A stretch of DNA of 13,943 bases from an uncultured Polyangiaceae bacterium (GTDB lineage: Bacteria; Myxococcota_A; Polyangia; Polyangiales; Houyiibacteriaceae). Where the stretch lies: assembly GCA_947258625.1 (NCBI GenBank), contig CAMYJN010000012.1, positions 1 to 13,943 of the forward strand. Direction: 5' to 3'. The notes beneath the pieces are model-generated. The model saw nothing but the letters and a program-made list of their open reading frames with translations. It was not told the origin of the DNA and searched no databases. Below, in pieces: positions 7,614 to 13,943 of the stretch (within the stretch, counting starts at the first letter, position 1; each line of letters starts with the position of its first letter). Both the position numbers and the translations under genes were made by a program.

Positions 7614-10048
7614 TGCCTCAGCTCGACGATCGAAAAGAACACCACAGCGAGCTTGCAGAAGGGGTTTCTGCACGGGTTCCCACCACGGACGAAGTTCAGA
7701 TCAAGACGCCGGAAAAGATTTGCGGGATGGGCCACCGCAAGAAGCGCAAGGAGGACCCGCGGTTCATCCAAGGGAAGGGCAACTACGTCGATGATGTGAA
7801 GCTGCCGGGCATGCTCTACATGGACATCGTTCGGAGCCCCTATGCGCATGCGAAGATCAACAGCATCGATGCCAGCGCTGCGCTCGAGATGGATGGTGTT
7901 CTGGCTGTGATCACTGGCGAAGACCTCAAGGCTGCCGGCGATCTTCACTGGATGCCAACCTTGATGTCGGACACGCAGATGGTCTTGCCGATCGACAAGG
8001 TCGTCTACTACGCCCAGGAGGTCTGCGCTGTCATCGCGACCAGTCGTTACATCGCGGCCGACGCGATCGAGCAGGTGTTCGTCGACTACGAGCCGCTCGA
8101 TGCGGTCGTCGACCCCTTCGAAGCGATGAAGGACAAGGTCATCGTTCGGGACGACAAAGAAGAGAAGACCAACCACATCTGGCATTGGGAAGCGGGGGAC
8201 AAAGCTGCGACCGACTCTGTCTTCAACGACGCCGCCACGATTGTGAAAGAGAAAATGTACATTCCGCGCATCCACGTCTCGTCGATCGAGACCTGTGGCA
8301 TGGTCGCGAACTACAACAAGGTGCGGGAGCACATGCAGATCTACATGACCTCGCAGGCACCGCATGCGCACCGGACCGTTTTCGCGCTCGTGAGCGGAAT
8401 ACCGGAGCACAAGATCCAGATCATCTCTCCGGACATCGGCGGAGGCTTCGGCGGCAAGGTGCCGGTGTATCCTGGTTACGTGATCTGCGCGGTCGCGAGC
8501 CTGGTGACTGGCAAGCCGGTCAAGTGGATCGAGGACCGAAGTGAGAACCTGCAAGCTGACAGCTTTGCGCGCGACTACCACATCGAGGCGGAGATGGCGG
8601 CGGACAAGGATGGCAAGATCAGCGGGCTTCGGGTGAAGACCTTGTCCGATTGTGGCGCGGCAGACGCGGCGGCCAATCCGTCGAAGTTTCCAGCGGGGCT
8701 CTACAGCATCTGCACCGGCTCGTACGACATGAAGGCCGCCCACGTCGAAGTCGATGGCGTCTACACGACCAAGCCACCGGGTGGCGTTGCATACCGTTGC
8801 TCGTTCCGCGTCACCGAGGCGGTGCACATGATCGAGCGCATGACCGACATCATGGCGCACGAGCTCGGCGAAGATCCTGCAGACTATCGGCTCAGGAACT
8901 TCATTCGCCCAGACCAGTTCCCCTACACGTCGCCTACCGGTTGGGAGTACGACAGTGGCAACTACGAAGGGGCCCTGAACAAGGCGATGGACATGCTCGA
9001 CTATCGCGCGCTTCGCGAAGAGCAGAAGGAGAAGCGAGCGAAAGGCGAGCTCATGGGCATTGGCATTTCGAGCTTCACCGAGGTCGTCGGAGCGGGCCCG
9101 TCGAAGGACTACGATATCTTGGGTATCAAGATGTTCGACTCCGCGGAGATCCGAATCCATCCGACGGGCAAGGCCATGGCGCGCTTTGGGACCAAATCCC
9201 AAGGACAAGGTCACGAGACGACCTATGCGCAGATTATCGCAGAGCAGCTCGGGCTGCCCGCCGATGACATCGAGGTCGAAGAGGGCGACACCGATACCGC
9301 GCCCTATGGCCTCGGCACTTATGCGAGCCGCTCCACACCCACCGCAGGTGCTGCGGCGGTGATGGCCGCGCGGAAGATCAAGGCGAAGGCCAAGAAAATC
9401 GCCGCTCACTTGTTAGAGGTCGGAGATGACGACCTCGAGTGGAACGTCGATCGCTTCCAAGTGAAGGGGTCGCCCGACCAGGCAAAGACGATTCAAGAGA
9501 TCGCGTTTGCGGCCTACACCAACCATCCGCAAGGCATGGAGGCTGGGCTCGAAGCGGTGGACTACTACGACCCGCCCAATCTCACGTTCCCATTCGGCAG
9601 TTACATCTGCGTCGTCGACATCGACAAGGGTACCGGCGAGGTCAAGATTCGGCGCTTCGTCGCGGTCGACGACTGCGGGCACATCATCAACCCCATGATC
9701 GTCGAAGGCCAGATTGAGGGCGGGCTCACGATGGGCCTCGCGCCCGCGATGTTTGAAGAGATCGTTTACGACGAGCACGGGCAGAACTTGACCGGAACCT
9801 TTGCCGACTATCTCGTGCCGACTGCGGTCGAGTCACCCAAGTGGGAGCTCGGCAAGACGATTACCCCTTCGCCGCACCATCCGATCGGCGCCAAGGGTGT
9901 CGGAGAGTCGCCTACGGTCGGCGCTCCCCCAGCCATCGCCAACGCGGTGGTCGACGCACTGTGGCATTTGGGCGTCCGGCACATCGACATTCCAATTACG
10001 CCGCCAAAAGTCTGGAAATTGCTCCGAGATGCTGGGGTTACGGACTGA
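7613..10048 (+). CDS. coxL: CoxL, form I Mo-Cu large subunit of aerobic CO dehydrogenase
   Basis: An 811-residue catalytic subunit, full length. The active-site loop is AYRCSFR (393-399): this is the signature that separates form I (true CO oxidising) CoxL from form II AYRGAGR proteins, and Cys396 is the copper ligand. Other cofactor-binding motifs are GGGFGGK (276-282), QGQGHETT (530-537), which contacts the molybdopterin cytosine dinucleotide, and GVGES, whose Glu765 is the catalytic glutamate next to molybdenum. The reaction is CO + H2O to CO2 with two electrons going through CoxS and CoxM. Similarity to the Oligotropha protein, as I recall it, runs from end to end, including GMGHRKKR near the N terminus and HHPIGAKGVGES near the C terminus. 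The preferred start is ATG 7613. It is followed after 23 bases by coxF. Confidence 0.97.
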   Translation: MPQLDDRKEHHSELAEGVSARVPTTDEVQIKTPEKICGMGHRKKRKEDPRFIQGKGNYVDDVKLPGMLYMDIVRSPYAHAKINSIDASAALEMDGVLAVITGEDLKAAGDLHWMPTLMSDTQMVLPIDKVVYYAQEVCAVIATSRYIAADAIEQVFVDYEPLDAVVDPFEAMKDKVIVRDDKEEKTNHIWHWEAGDKAATDSVFNDAATIVKEKMYIPRIHVSSIETCGMVANYNKVREHMQIYMTSQAPHAHRTVFALVSGIPEHKIQIISPDIGGGFGGKVPVYPGYVICAVASLVTGKPVKWIEDRSENLQADSFARDYHIEAEMAADKDGKISGLRVKTLSDCGAADAAANPSKFPAGLYSICTGSYDMKAAHVEVDGVYTTKPPGGVAYRCSFRVTEAVHMIERMTDIMAHELGEDPADYRLRNFIRPDQFPYTSPTGWEYDSGNYEGALNKAMDMLDYRALREEQKEKRAKGELMGIGISSFTEVVGAGPSKDYDILGIKMFDSAEIRIHPTGKAMARFGTKSQGQGHETTYAQIIAEQLGLPADDIEVEEGDTDTAPYGLGTYASRSTPTAGAAAVMAARKIKAKAKKIAAHLLEVGDDDLEWNVDRFQVKGSPDQAKTIQEIAFAAYTNHPQGMEAGLEAVDYYDPPNLTFPFGSYICVVDIDKGTGEVKIRRFVAVDDCGHIINPMIVEGQIEGGLTMGLAPAMFEEIVYDEHGQNLTGTFADYLVPTAVESPKWELGKTITPSPHHPIGAKGVGESPTVGAPPAIANAVVDALWHLGVRHIDIPITPPKVWKLLRDAGVTD

Positions 10049-10071
10049 TGGTTCTCCACTATATTGAGTAG

Positions 10072-10947
10072 ATGGACAGCTGGTACCGCACTGCGAAGGA
10101 GCTCGAAGCCAAAGGAGAGAGCTATGTGTTGGCGACGGTCATCCGCGCGGTCGCGCCGACTTCCGCGAAGCCTGGCGACAAGGCCGTCGTAACCGCGTCG
10201 GCGGTCGTGCACGGCTGGATCGGTGGCAGCTGCGCGGAACCGACCGTCAAGAAGGAAGCCGCTCTGGCCCTTGCTGACGGGATGTGCCGCGTCGTGCAGA
10301 TCACGCCCGACGCGAACCTCCCCAACCATCGAGAGGGCTTGGTCGTCGTGCCCATGACTTGCTACAGCGGCGGCGAGCTCGAAATCTATCTCGAGCCGCA
10401 CCGTGCCAAGCGTGAGCTGTTGGTGTTCGGAAACTCGCCCGTCGCTCAAGCACTCGTCGAGCTCGGAATCGCAGTCGGGTACAAGGTCACCGTGGTGGAC
10501 ACGACCGAGCGACCTCCGCTCGAAGGGGCTACGGTCCTCACGTCGCTCGATGACGCCAAGCTCGCACGCCCAACAGAAGCAGCCGTCGTGGTCGCTACGC
10601 ACGGCGTCTTTGACGAGGATGCGATCGCACGCGCGGTAGGGTTGTCTCCGAGCTATCTAGGCGTTGTCGCCAGTCCCAAACGCTTCTCTTCGCTCGGCGG
10701 CACGATGCAGCGTCGGGGAATCTCGCTCGGAGACTGGGCCAAGATCGACGGCCCCGCTGGCATCGACATCGGCGCGAACACTCCCCAGGAAATCGCCGTC
10801 AGCATCATTGCCGCCATCACCGCCCATCGCGAATCGGTGAGTGTCGAGACCCAACGCTCTGGCCAAGTGGCACATGAGAGCGCTCCGAATCCCGTAGTCG
10901 ACGCAGCCACCGGCACCGAAGGCAAACCCAGCTGCTGCCATGACTGA
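10072..10947 (+). CDS. coxF: CoxF, XdhC-family maturation protein
   Basis: A 291-residue XdhC/CoxI-family protein with both domains. The N-terminal domain includes APTSAKPGDKAVV (28-40) and GWIGGSCAEP (48-57); the C-terminal Rossmann-type domain includes LLVFGNSPVAQALVELG (116-132), LGVVASPKR (196-204) and DIGANTPQEIAVSI (232-245). XdhC proteins bind the mature Mo cofactor, help sulfurate it and insert it into xanthine oxidase-family enzymes; CoxF is the version usually next to coxL. It is the last gene of the operon, 23 bases after coxL, with only a poor ribosome site (GAGTAG). An odd feature is a C-terminal tail of about 35 residues ending in a Cys-Cys-His-Asp tetrapeptide, which could bind metal or sulfur. 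Its stop codon shares a base with the terminator hairpin. Confidence 0.88.
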   Translation: MDSWYRTAKELEAKGESYVLATVIRAVAPTSAKPGDKAVVTASAVVHGWIGGSCAEPTVKKEAALALADGMCRVVQITPDANLPNHREGLVVVPMTCYSGGELEIYLEPHRAKRELLVFGNSPVAQALVELGIAVGYKVTVVDTTERPPLEGATVLTSLDDAKLARPTEAAVVVATHGVFDEDAIARAVGLSPSYLGVVASPKRFSSLGGTMQRRGISLGDWAKIDGPAGIDIGANTPQEIAVSIIAAITAHRESVSVETQRSGQVAHESAPNPVVDAATGTEGKPSCCHD

Positions 10948-10968
10948 AAAAGGGGACTGTCCCTTTTT
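10947..10968. terminator. Bidirectional intrinsic terminator between convergent coxF and XdhC genes
   Basis: Five A, then GGGGACTGTCCC, then five T form a hairpin with eight perfect pairs plus a G-U pair and a four-base loop (ACTG). A-run before and T-run after make it work as a factor-independent terminator in both directions. It covers the last base of the coxF stop and two bases of the stop of the gene on the other strand. The core differs by one missing C from the symmetric GGGGACTGTCCCC element that I recall as scattered through many deltaproteobacterial and other genomes, so it may derive from such a repeat. Confidence 0.8.
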
Positions 10969-11662
10969 ACGTGATGTTGGGTGATGGTTTTCGCAGGGTT
11001 TGTGTGACTTGAGCGAGGACCGATACCGCAATTTCCGCGGGCGAGCGGGAGCCGATCGGCAAGCCAACCGGGCCCTTCACCCGCTCGAGGTCTGCCTCCG
11101 TAAACCCTGCTTTGCCGAGCCTGCGTAGGCGAGACGCATGGGTCTTTCTGCTTCCGAGACAGCCGATGAAAAATGCTTCGCTTCGAAGAGCCACCTGGAG
11201 AGCCGGGTCATCGAGCTTCGGATCGTGGGTCAACGTGACGACTGCGCAACGCGGATCGAGGCCAAGGGACTCCAGGGCTGCATCCGGCCACTCGAGGTTG
11301 AGCGTGACCCCAGGGAAACGTTCCGACGCGGCAAACGATTCCCTCGGATCGACGATCGTCACATCGTAGCCGGTGAGCGTCGCCATTGCAGACAAGGGCT
11401 GGGCGATGTGGACGGCGCCGACCAGAATCATGCGAAGCGGTGGGCTGAATGGCTGGTAGAAGATGGCTTCTGCGGCATCGGTATCAGTCGTCACGCAGGC
11501 GTCCAATCTCAGCGCACGCTCAACATCGGTTCGTTCGGGCTCTGTCTCACCGTCACCTCGGCGGAGTAGACGCTGATCGCCCGAGTCGAGGTTCGTCGCA
11601 AGCACGACAGGGCGGTCGCGCTCGATGTCTGCGAGTAACGCCGCCAGGGTGTCCGCTTTCAC
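10967..11662 (-). CDS. XdhC/CoxI-family protein, C-terminal Rossmann domain
   Basis: A 231-residue protein of the XdhC C-terminal-domain type. Residues 1-70 form a family-specific leader; the Rossmann part begins at ILVGAVHIAQPL (79-90) and continues through TIVDPR (102-107), THDPKLDDPAL (145-155), GCLGSRKTH (167-175) and GPVGLPIGSRSPAEIAVSV (197-215). It starts with GTG 11662, which overlaps the stop of the upstream N-domain gene by four bases (GTGA), so the two are probably made together and act as a complex equal to one whole XdhC. I believe such two-gene arrangements occur elsewhere, and the leader at 1-70 argues against a simple frameshift of one gene. Likely role: Mo cofactor handling or sulfuration for CO dehydrogenase or another molybdenum hydroxylase. 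Confidence 0.85.
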   Translation of the reverse strand: MKADTLAALLADIERDRPVVLATNLDSGDQRLLRRGDGETEPERTDVERALRLDACVTTDTDAAEAIFYQPFSPPLRMILVGAVHIAQPLSAMATLTGYDVTIVDPRESFAASERFPGVTLNLEWPDAALESLGLDPRCAVVTLTHDPKLDDPALQVALRSEAFFIGCLGSRKTHASRLRRLGKAGFTEADLERVKGPVGLPIGSRSPAEIAVSVLAQVTQTLRKPSPNIT

Positions 11663-11985
11663 AGGAGGGGCTCCACGAAGACGCGAATAGTACCGCCACA
11701 GGCGAGGCCCACTTCCCAGGCCCGCTCATTGGTGACACCGAACTCCAGGACCTTCGAGACGCCGGCCTTCATCACCTCGAGGGCCTCCCCAACCACGGCG
11801 CCTTCTACGCAGCCGCCCGATACCGATCCTAGAAAGGCTCCATCATCACGCACGGCGAGGTGGCTCCCAGCGGGCCGTGGCGAAGACCCCCAGGTTTTCA
11901 CCACGGTCGCGAGCGCGACGCCGTGGCCGGCTGCCTTCCAATCGCGTGCAGCAAAAAGAACTTCCATCTCCGACTGGTCCGGCAT
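11659..11985 (-). CDS. XdhC/CoxI-family protein, N-terminal domain only
   Basis: A 108-residue protein equal to the first domain of XdhC: VVKTWGSSPRPAGSHLAV (28-45), GSVSGGCVEGAVV (53-65) and WEVGLACGGTIRVFVEP (90-106). The Cys in SGGCVE and the Cys in GLACGG are the conserved family cysteines. ATG 11985 is preferred because upstream in-frame sequence is unlike the family; ATG 11967 is a second choice. No strong ribosome site is seen for either. The product ends exactly where the Rossmann domain would begin in a one-piece XdhC, and the next gene supplies that domain. It lies 52 bases after the DUF1214 gene on the same strand. Confidence 0.83.
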   Translation of the reverse strand: MPDQSEMEVLFAARDWKAAGHGVALATVVKTWGSSPRPAGSHLAVRDDGAFLGSVSGGCVEGAVVGEALEVMKAGVSKVLEFGVTNERAWEVGLACGGTIRVFVEPLL

Positions 11986-12003
11986 CAGAGCGATAGTACT
12001 TCT

Positions 12004-12037
12004 GGGCCCGCCGAGAGGCCACCGCGATGTCGGGCCC
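12004..12037. repeat. Inverted repeat in the gap after the DUF1214 gene
   Basis: GGGCCCG at 12004-12010 and CGGGCCC at 12031-12037 are perfect inverted copies seven bases long, with a 20-base loop. They fill the 52-base gap just downstream of the DUF1214 stop. There is no T-run after it on the reverse strand, so it is not a standard terminator; it might attenuate or protect transcript between this gene and the XdhC pair. Confidence 0.4.
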
Positions 12038-13261
12038 CTAGACGCGGTCGCGTTTCGGAATATCGGCGATTTTAATGACCCGCATCTCGGGGAGGAGGTC
12101 GGATTCGGCAAGCAGCGTCCGGAGGACGATCTGGCCGCGCGGCCGGCCCTCGGTGCTCATCCAATTCTTGACGCCTGGATTCTCGCCGCAGGCGTAGATC
12201 CGAAATGAGCCGTCATCGTCGTACACCGTTTGGCGATTGTTCAGCGCCACCGGATGGTGCCGGTAGTCCCCCGATTGGAGGTAGTGGTCGAAGACCTGAC
12301 ACGACCAGTACCGGCACGGGACATCTTTGCCTTCGATGACAATCGCTTCGTCCTCGGCGAGCTTGAACGAAACGCCCGAGTAGCCGATGCCCGGGCCGGG
12401 CAGATTGTTGGCGACCACCTTGGGGTCGATCATCTCGAAGACCTCGTCGGGCGTGTACTCTTCGTGCTCTCCTTCTTCGACGGCAAGCTTCCCATCCGCC
12501 CCGATTCTCGTCGGAGTCGAGTGCGCGTCGCCCTCGTATTCGATCATGCTCATGCCCACGATGGCCGACACGCCCAAGCCCGCGTCGACGGTGTCGTGCA
12601 TGAACGCGATGAGCCGGTCGAGCCCCGCGGAGAGCTCACCAACGGAGTACTCGCTCGGAGGTGGCACCTCGTCGAGGCATCGGATGTTCATGATGGCGGG
12701 GCGGTACTTGCCCTGGTCGACCTCGATCACGCACTCGGGGAAATACTGCCGGGTCATGATGAAGGGCTCGTTGCCCTGGAGCGCGAGCCAGTTCTTCGCG
12801 CCATCGGGGCGCTTTGCGCTGATGTGAACCGTCGCATGCTCAAAGTCGCCGTCTCGTTCGAAGGCGATGTCTTTGTCGATCAGGAAGCTCACCATCGAAC
12901 GCATGCCTTCGTCATCGCTCGCATAGACGACGATCGAGAAAAAGATGTCGTCGCCCCGCCGAATCGTGAGCTCGTAGGAGAGCGATTCGTCGAGCTTGGC
13001 GTCGTGGTAGAGCGTGTCGGGGCCGTCGCCGACGAAGCTCCGAAGCGGGGTGAACGCGCGCGCGAGCACCGGATGGCTGCGATCGGCCTCCATTTCGAGC
13101 TCTTGACCAGCGGCGATGAGTGAGGCCAAGTAGCGAAAGCCGTCTGCTCGTTCGCGTGGGCTTCGCGCGCCGATGGGGCCGACGATTTTGGCGCCGACTT
13201 CCTTGAGCTGATCGGCAAAGCGATTCCATGCGGCTTGGCTTGGGGTGATTGCGTCGGGCAT
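12038..13261 (-). CDS. DUF1214 domain-containing protein of unknown function
   Basis: A 407-residue protein. The C-terminal part carries the DUF1214 signature KNWMSTEGRPRGQIVLR (365-381). A second, weaker copy lies earlier, KNWLALQGNEPFIMTRQ (156-172). The stretches leading into them also match: FFSIVVYASDDEG (107-119) with YWSCQVFDHYLQSG (318-331), and ERDGDFEHATVHISAK (135-150) with DDDGSFRIYACGENPG (349-364). The protein is therefore probably a tandem duplication of one beta-rich unit, with a helical N-terminal region (1-60) and a linker (about 195-280). No signal peptide or membrane segment is visible. Function is unknown; DUF1214 proteins often sit near lipid or alcohol metabolism genes. 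ATG 13261 is used; GAAGAA upstream is a weak ribosome site. The XdhC pair may be cotranscribed with it. Confidence 0.85.
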   Translation of the reverse strand: MPDAITPSQAAWNRFADQLKEVGAKIVGPIGARSPRERADGFRYLASLIAAGQELEMEADRSHPVLARAFTPLRSFVGDGPDTLYHDAKLDESLSYELTIRRGDDIFFSIVVYASDDEGMRSMVSFLIDKDIAFERDGDFEHATVHISAKRPDGAKNWLALQGNEPFIMTRQYFPECVIEVDQGKYRPAIMNIRCLDEVPPPSEYSVGELSAGLDRLIAFMHDTVDAGLGVSAIVGMSMIEYEGDAHSTPTRIGADGKLAVEEGEHEEYTPDEVFEMIDPKVVANNLPGPGIGYSGVSFKLAEDEAIVIEGKDVPCRYWSCQVFDHYLQSGDYRHHPVALNNRQTVYDDDGSFRIYACGENPGVKNWMSTEGRPRGQIVLRTLLAESDLLPEMRVIKIADIPKRDRV

Positions 13262-13343
13262 CGGTATTCTTCGGTTAGCGCGCTCGGCGGCTGGCCGCCA
13301 ACCTCGATGGCATCTTGGTGCAGGGGGCGTTTATGCTGAGGTC

Positions 13344-13700
13344 ATGGAACGTCAGCGTGGGCACTATCTCGGGACCGAGATCGACGGGAAATGGCACAAG
13401 CGATACCGGCAGGACGGCCTGTTTGCGCGTGGCCTGGGGGACTGCTGGATCGAAGACGATGTCCTTCGCTTCCGGCGATATCTGACTCGGTCGCCGCTAA
13501 GTATTCCGCTACGGCGCGTTCACACGGTGGACCTGGGCACGTGGCACGCGGGCCGATGGGTGGGCAGCGGGCGGGCGATCAAGCTCATCTGGAAGCACAA
13601 CGGAAACCAGCTTTCGAGCGGCTTCGTGCTCACGCGAACGGCCCCAGAGGCGGCGCGGCGGGTAGGCGAGCTCCGAGAGTTGATCTCCAGCTTTCGATAA
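13344..13700 (+). CDS. Hypothetical 118-residue protein
   Basis: I do not recognise a named family. The ATG at 13344, preceded closely by GAGG (13338-13341), gives a 118-residue soluble, basic and Trp-rich protein starting MERQRGHYLGTEIDGKWHKR. The order of short hydrophobic strands (DCWIEDDVLRFRRYL, PLSIPLRRVHTVDLG, AIKLIWKHNG, LSSGFVLTRT) followed by a C-terminal helix (PEAARRVGELRELISSF) looks like a PH/GRAM-type domain, which would suggest lipid or protein binding. This is only a fold guess. The reading frame extends upstream of 13344, but that part has no ribosome site and overlaps the divergent DUF1214 gene start. Codon use is like its neighbours. Confidence 0.65.
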   Translation: MERQRGHYLGTEIDGKWHKRYRQDGLFARGLGDCWIEDDVLRFRRYLTRSPLSIPLRRVHTVDLGTWHAGRWVGSGRAIKLIWKHNGNQLSSGFVLTRTAPEAARRVGELRELISSFR

Positions 13701-13748
13701 AGCGGTCTCGCGCCGGACTCCGCTGCGACCCAAACGGGTGAATTGAAT

Positions 13749-13782
13749 AGCGGCCATTGCGGCAGCGTATGAAAGCGGCCAT
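13749..13782 (+). repeat. Nine-base direct repeat upstream of mscL
   Basis: AGCGGCCAT occurs at 13749-13757 and again at 13774-13782, 25 bases apart start to start, in the 130-base gap before mscL. TTGAAT (13743-13748) and TATGAA (13768-13773) nearby could be a weak promoter with 19-base spacing. The repeats may be a regulator site or chance. Confidence 0.3.
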
Positions 13783-13818
13783 AAGGACGCCGCCTCGGAT
13801 CAGAGGCGCTGGAATGAA

Positions 13819-13827
13819 AGAGGAGAA
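13819..13827 (+). promoter_or_regulatory. Shine-Dalgarno for mscL
   Basis: AGAGGAGAA lies three bases before ATG 13831, with the GGAG core seven to eight bases before it. This is a good match to the 16S anti-Shine-Dalgarno and supports the start. Confidence 0.7.
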
Positions 13828-13830
13828 TCG

Positions 13831-13943
13831 ATGCTAAAAGAATTCAAGGACTTTGCGCTCAAGGGCAATGTGATGGACATGGCCGTCGGCATCATCATTG
13901 GTGCGGCCTTCGGTAAGATCATTGCCTCGCTGGTCGGTGACGT
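13831..13943 (+). CDS. mscL: MscL, large-conductance mechanosensitive channel, 5' part
   Basis: The first 37 codons are present before the window ends. The product begins [20 protein letters not shown] and continues [17 protein letters not shown], which is the amphipathic N-terminal helix and first membrane helix (pore-lining) of MscL. The conserved [21 protein letters not shown] pattern is nearly invariant in the family. MscL is a pentameric inner-membrane channel that opens at high membrane tension to release solutes on sudden drop in osmolarity. It has a strong ribosome site and appears to have its own promoter region; it is unrelated to the CO dehydrogenase genes and marks the right-hand limit of that locus. 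Confidence 0.95.
   Translation, partial: MLKEFKDFALKGNVMDMAVGIIIGAAFGKIIASLVGD

Noticed and set aside
7541..9409. A 622-codon open frame on the reverse strand opposite coxL
   Set aside because: It lies wholly opposite a gene with all family motifs, has no recognisable domain and is rich in Arg, His and Val as expected for the complement of G+C-rich codons.
11655..11665. XdhC pair as a single gene broken by a frameshift
   Set aside because: The junction is a GTGA start-stop overlap at a domain border, and the second protein has its own 70-residue leader not expected in a one-piece XdhC. Not fully excluded.
12230..13123. A 297-codon open frame on the forward strand opposite the DUF1214 gene
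   Set aside because: The reverse strand encodes a protein with a recognised domain; the forward reading is low-complexity and matches nothing.
1..13943. CRISPR arrays, tRNA or rRNA genes, insertion sequences, prophage or toxin-antitoxin genes
   Set aside because: I saw no regularly spaced repeats, no cloverleaf or rRNA segments, no transposase or integrase motifs and no small toxin-antitoxin pairs on either strand.

Overview
The window is G+C-rich, densely coded DNA that looks like a chromosome segment of a Gram-negative, aerobic bacterium. Its centre is a complete form I (Mo-Cu) aerobic carbon monoxide dehydrogenase locus with maturation genes. It is flanked by an OleA-type thiolase (incomplete at the left edge), a membrane-anchored FAH-family protein, a DUF1214 protein, a small unknown protein and the start of mscL (cut by the right edge). 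The gene mix, and an A-run/T-run GGGGACTGTCCC hairpin, would fit a deltaproteobacterial or Myxococcota-like organism. No marker gene is present, so this is a weak inference.

Layout. 1-709 (-): oleA-like, incomplete at its 3' end. 851-1834 (+): FAH-family protein with an N-terminal hydrophobic anchor. 1828-3471 (-): MoeA-like/MocA-like fusion for molybdenum cofactor, meeting the FAH gene tail to tail with a 7-base overlap. 3472-3556: an 85-base divergent promoter region. 3557-10947 (+): a tight seven-gene operon coxD-coxE-coxG-coxM-coxS-coxL-coxF; gaps are at most 28 bases and several genes overlap. 10947-10968: a hairpin terminator shared by two convergent units. 12038-13261, 11659-11985 and 10967-11662 (all -): a DUF1214 protein followed by an XdhC N-domain protein and an XdhC C-domain protein. 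13344-13700 (+): unknown 118-residue protein. 13831 to the end (+): mscL. No stretch above 300 bases lacks a gene; the longest gaps are 710-850 and 13701-13830, and neither shows a convincing gene.

How it works together. CoxL, CoxM and CoxS form the enzyme: CoxL carries Mo-Cu-molybdopterin cytosine dinucleotide (MCD), CoxM carries FAD and CoxS carries two [2Fe-2S] clusters. The fusion protein opposite the operon probably makes the MCD cofactor. CoxD (MoxR ATPase), CoxE (VWA) and CoxF (XdhC family) match the known post-translational maturation proteins for the Cu/S active site. CoxG would tie the enzyme to the membrane and quinone pool. The split XdhC pair may serve this enzyme or another molybdenum hydroxylase.

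I found no evidence for an unknown kind of system. The less ordinary points are the operon order with maturation genes first, the lack of coxB/C/H/K and of any recognisable CO regulator, the internally duplicated DUF1214 protein, the membrane-anchored FAH protein and the terminator that covers both flanking stop codons.
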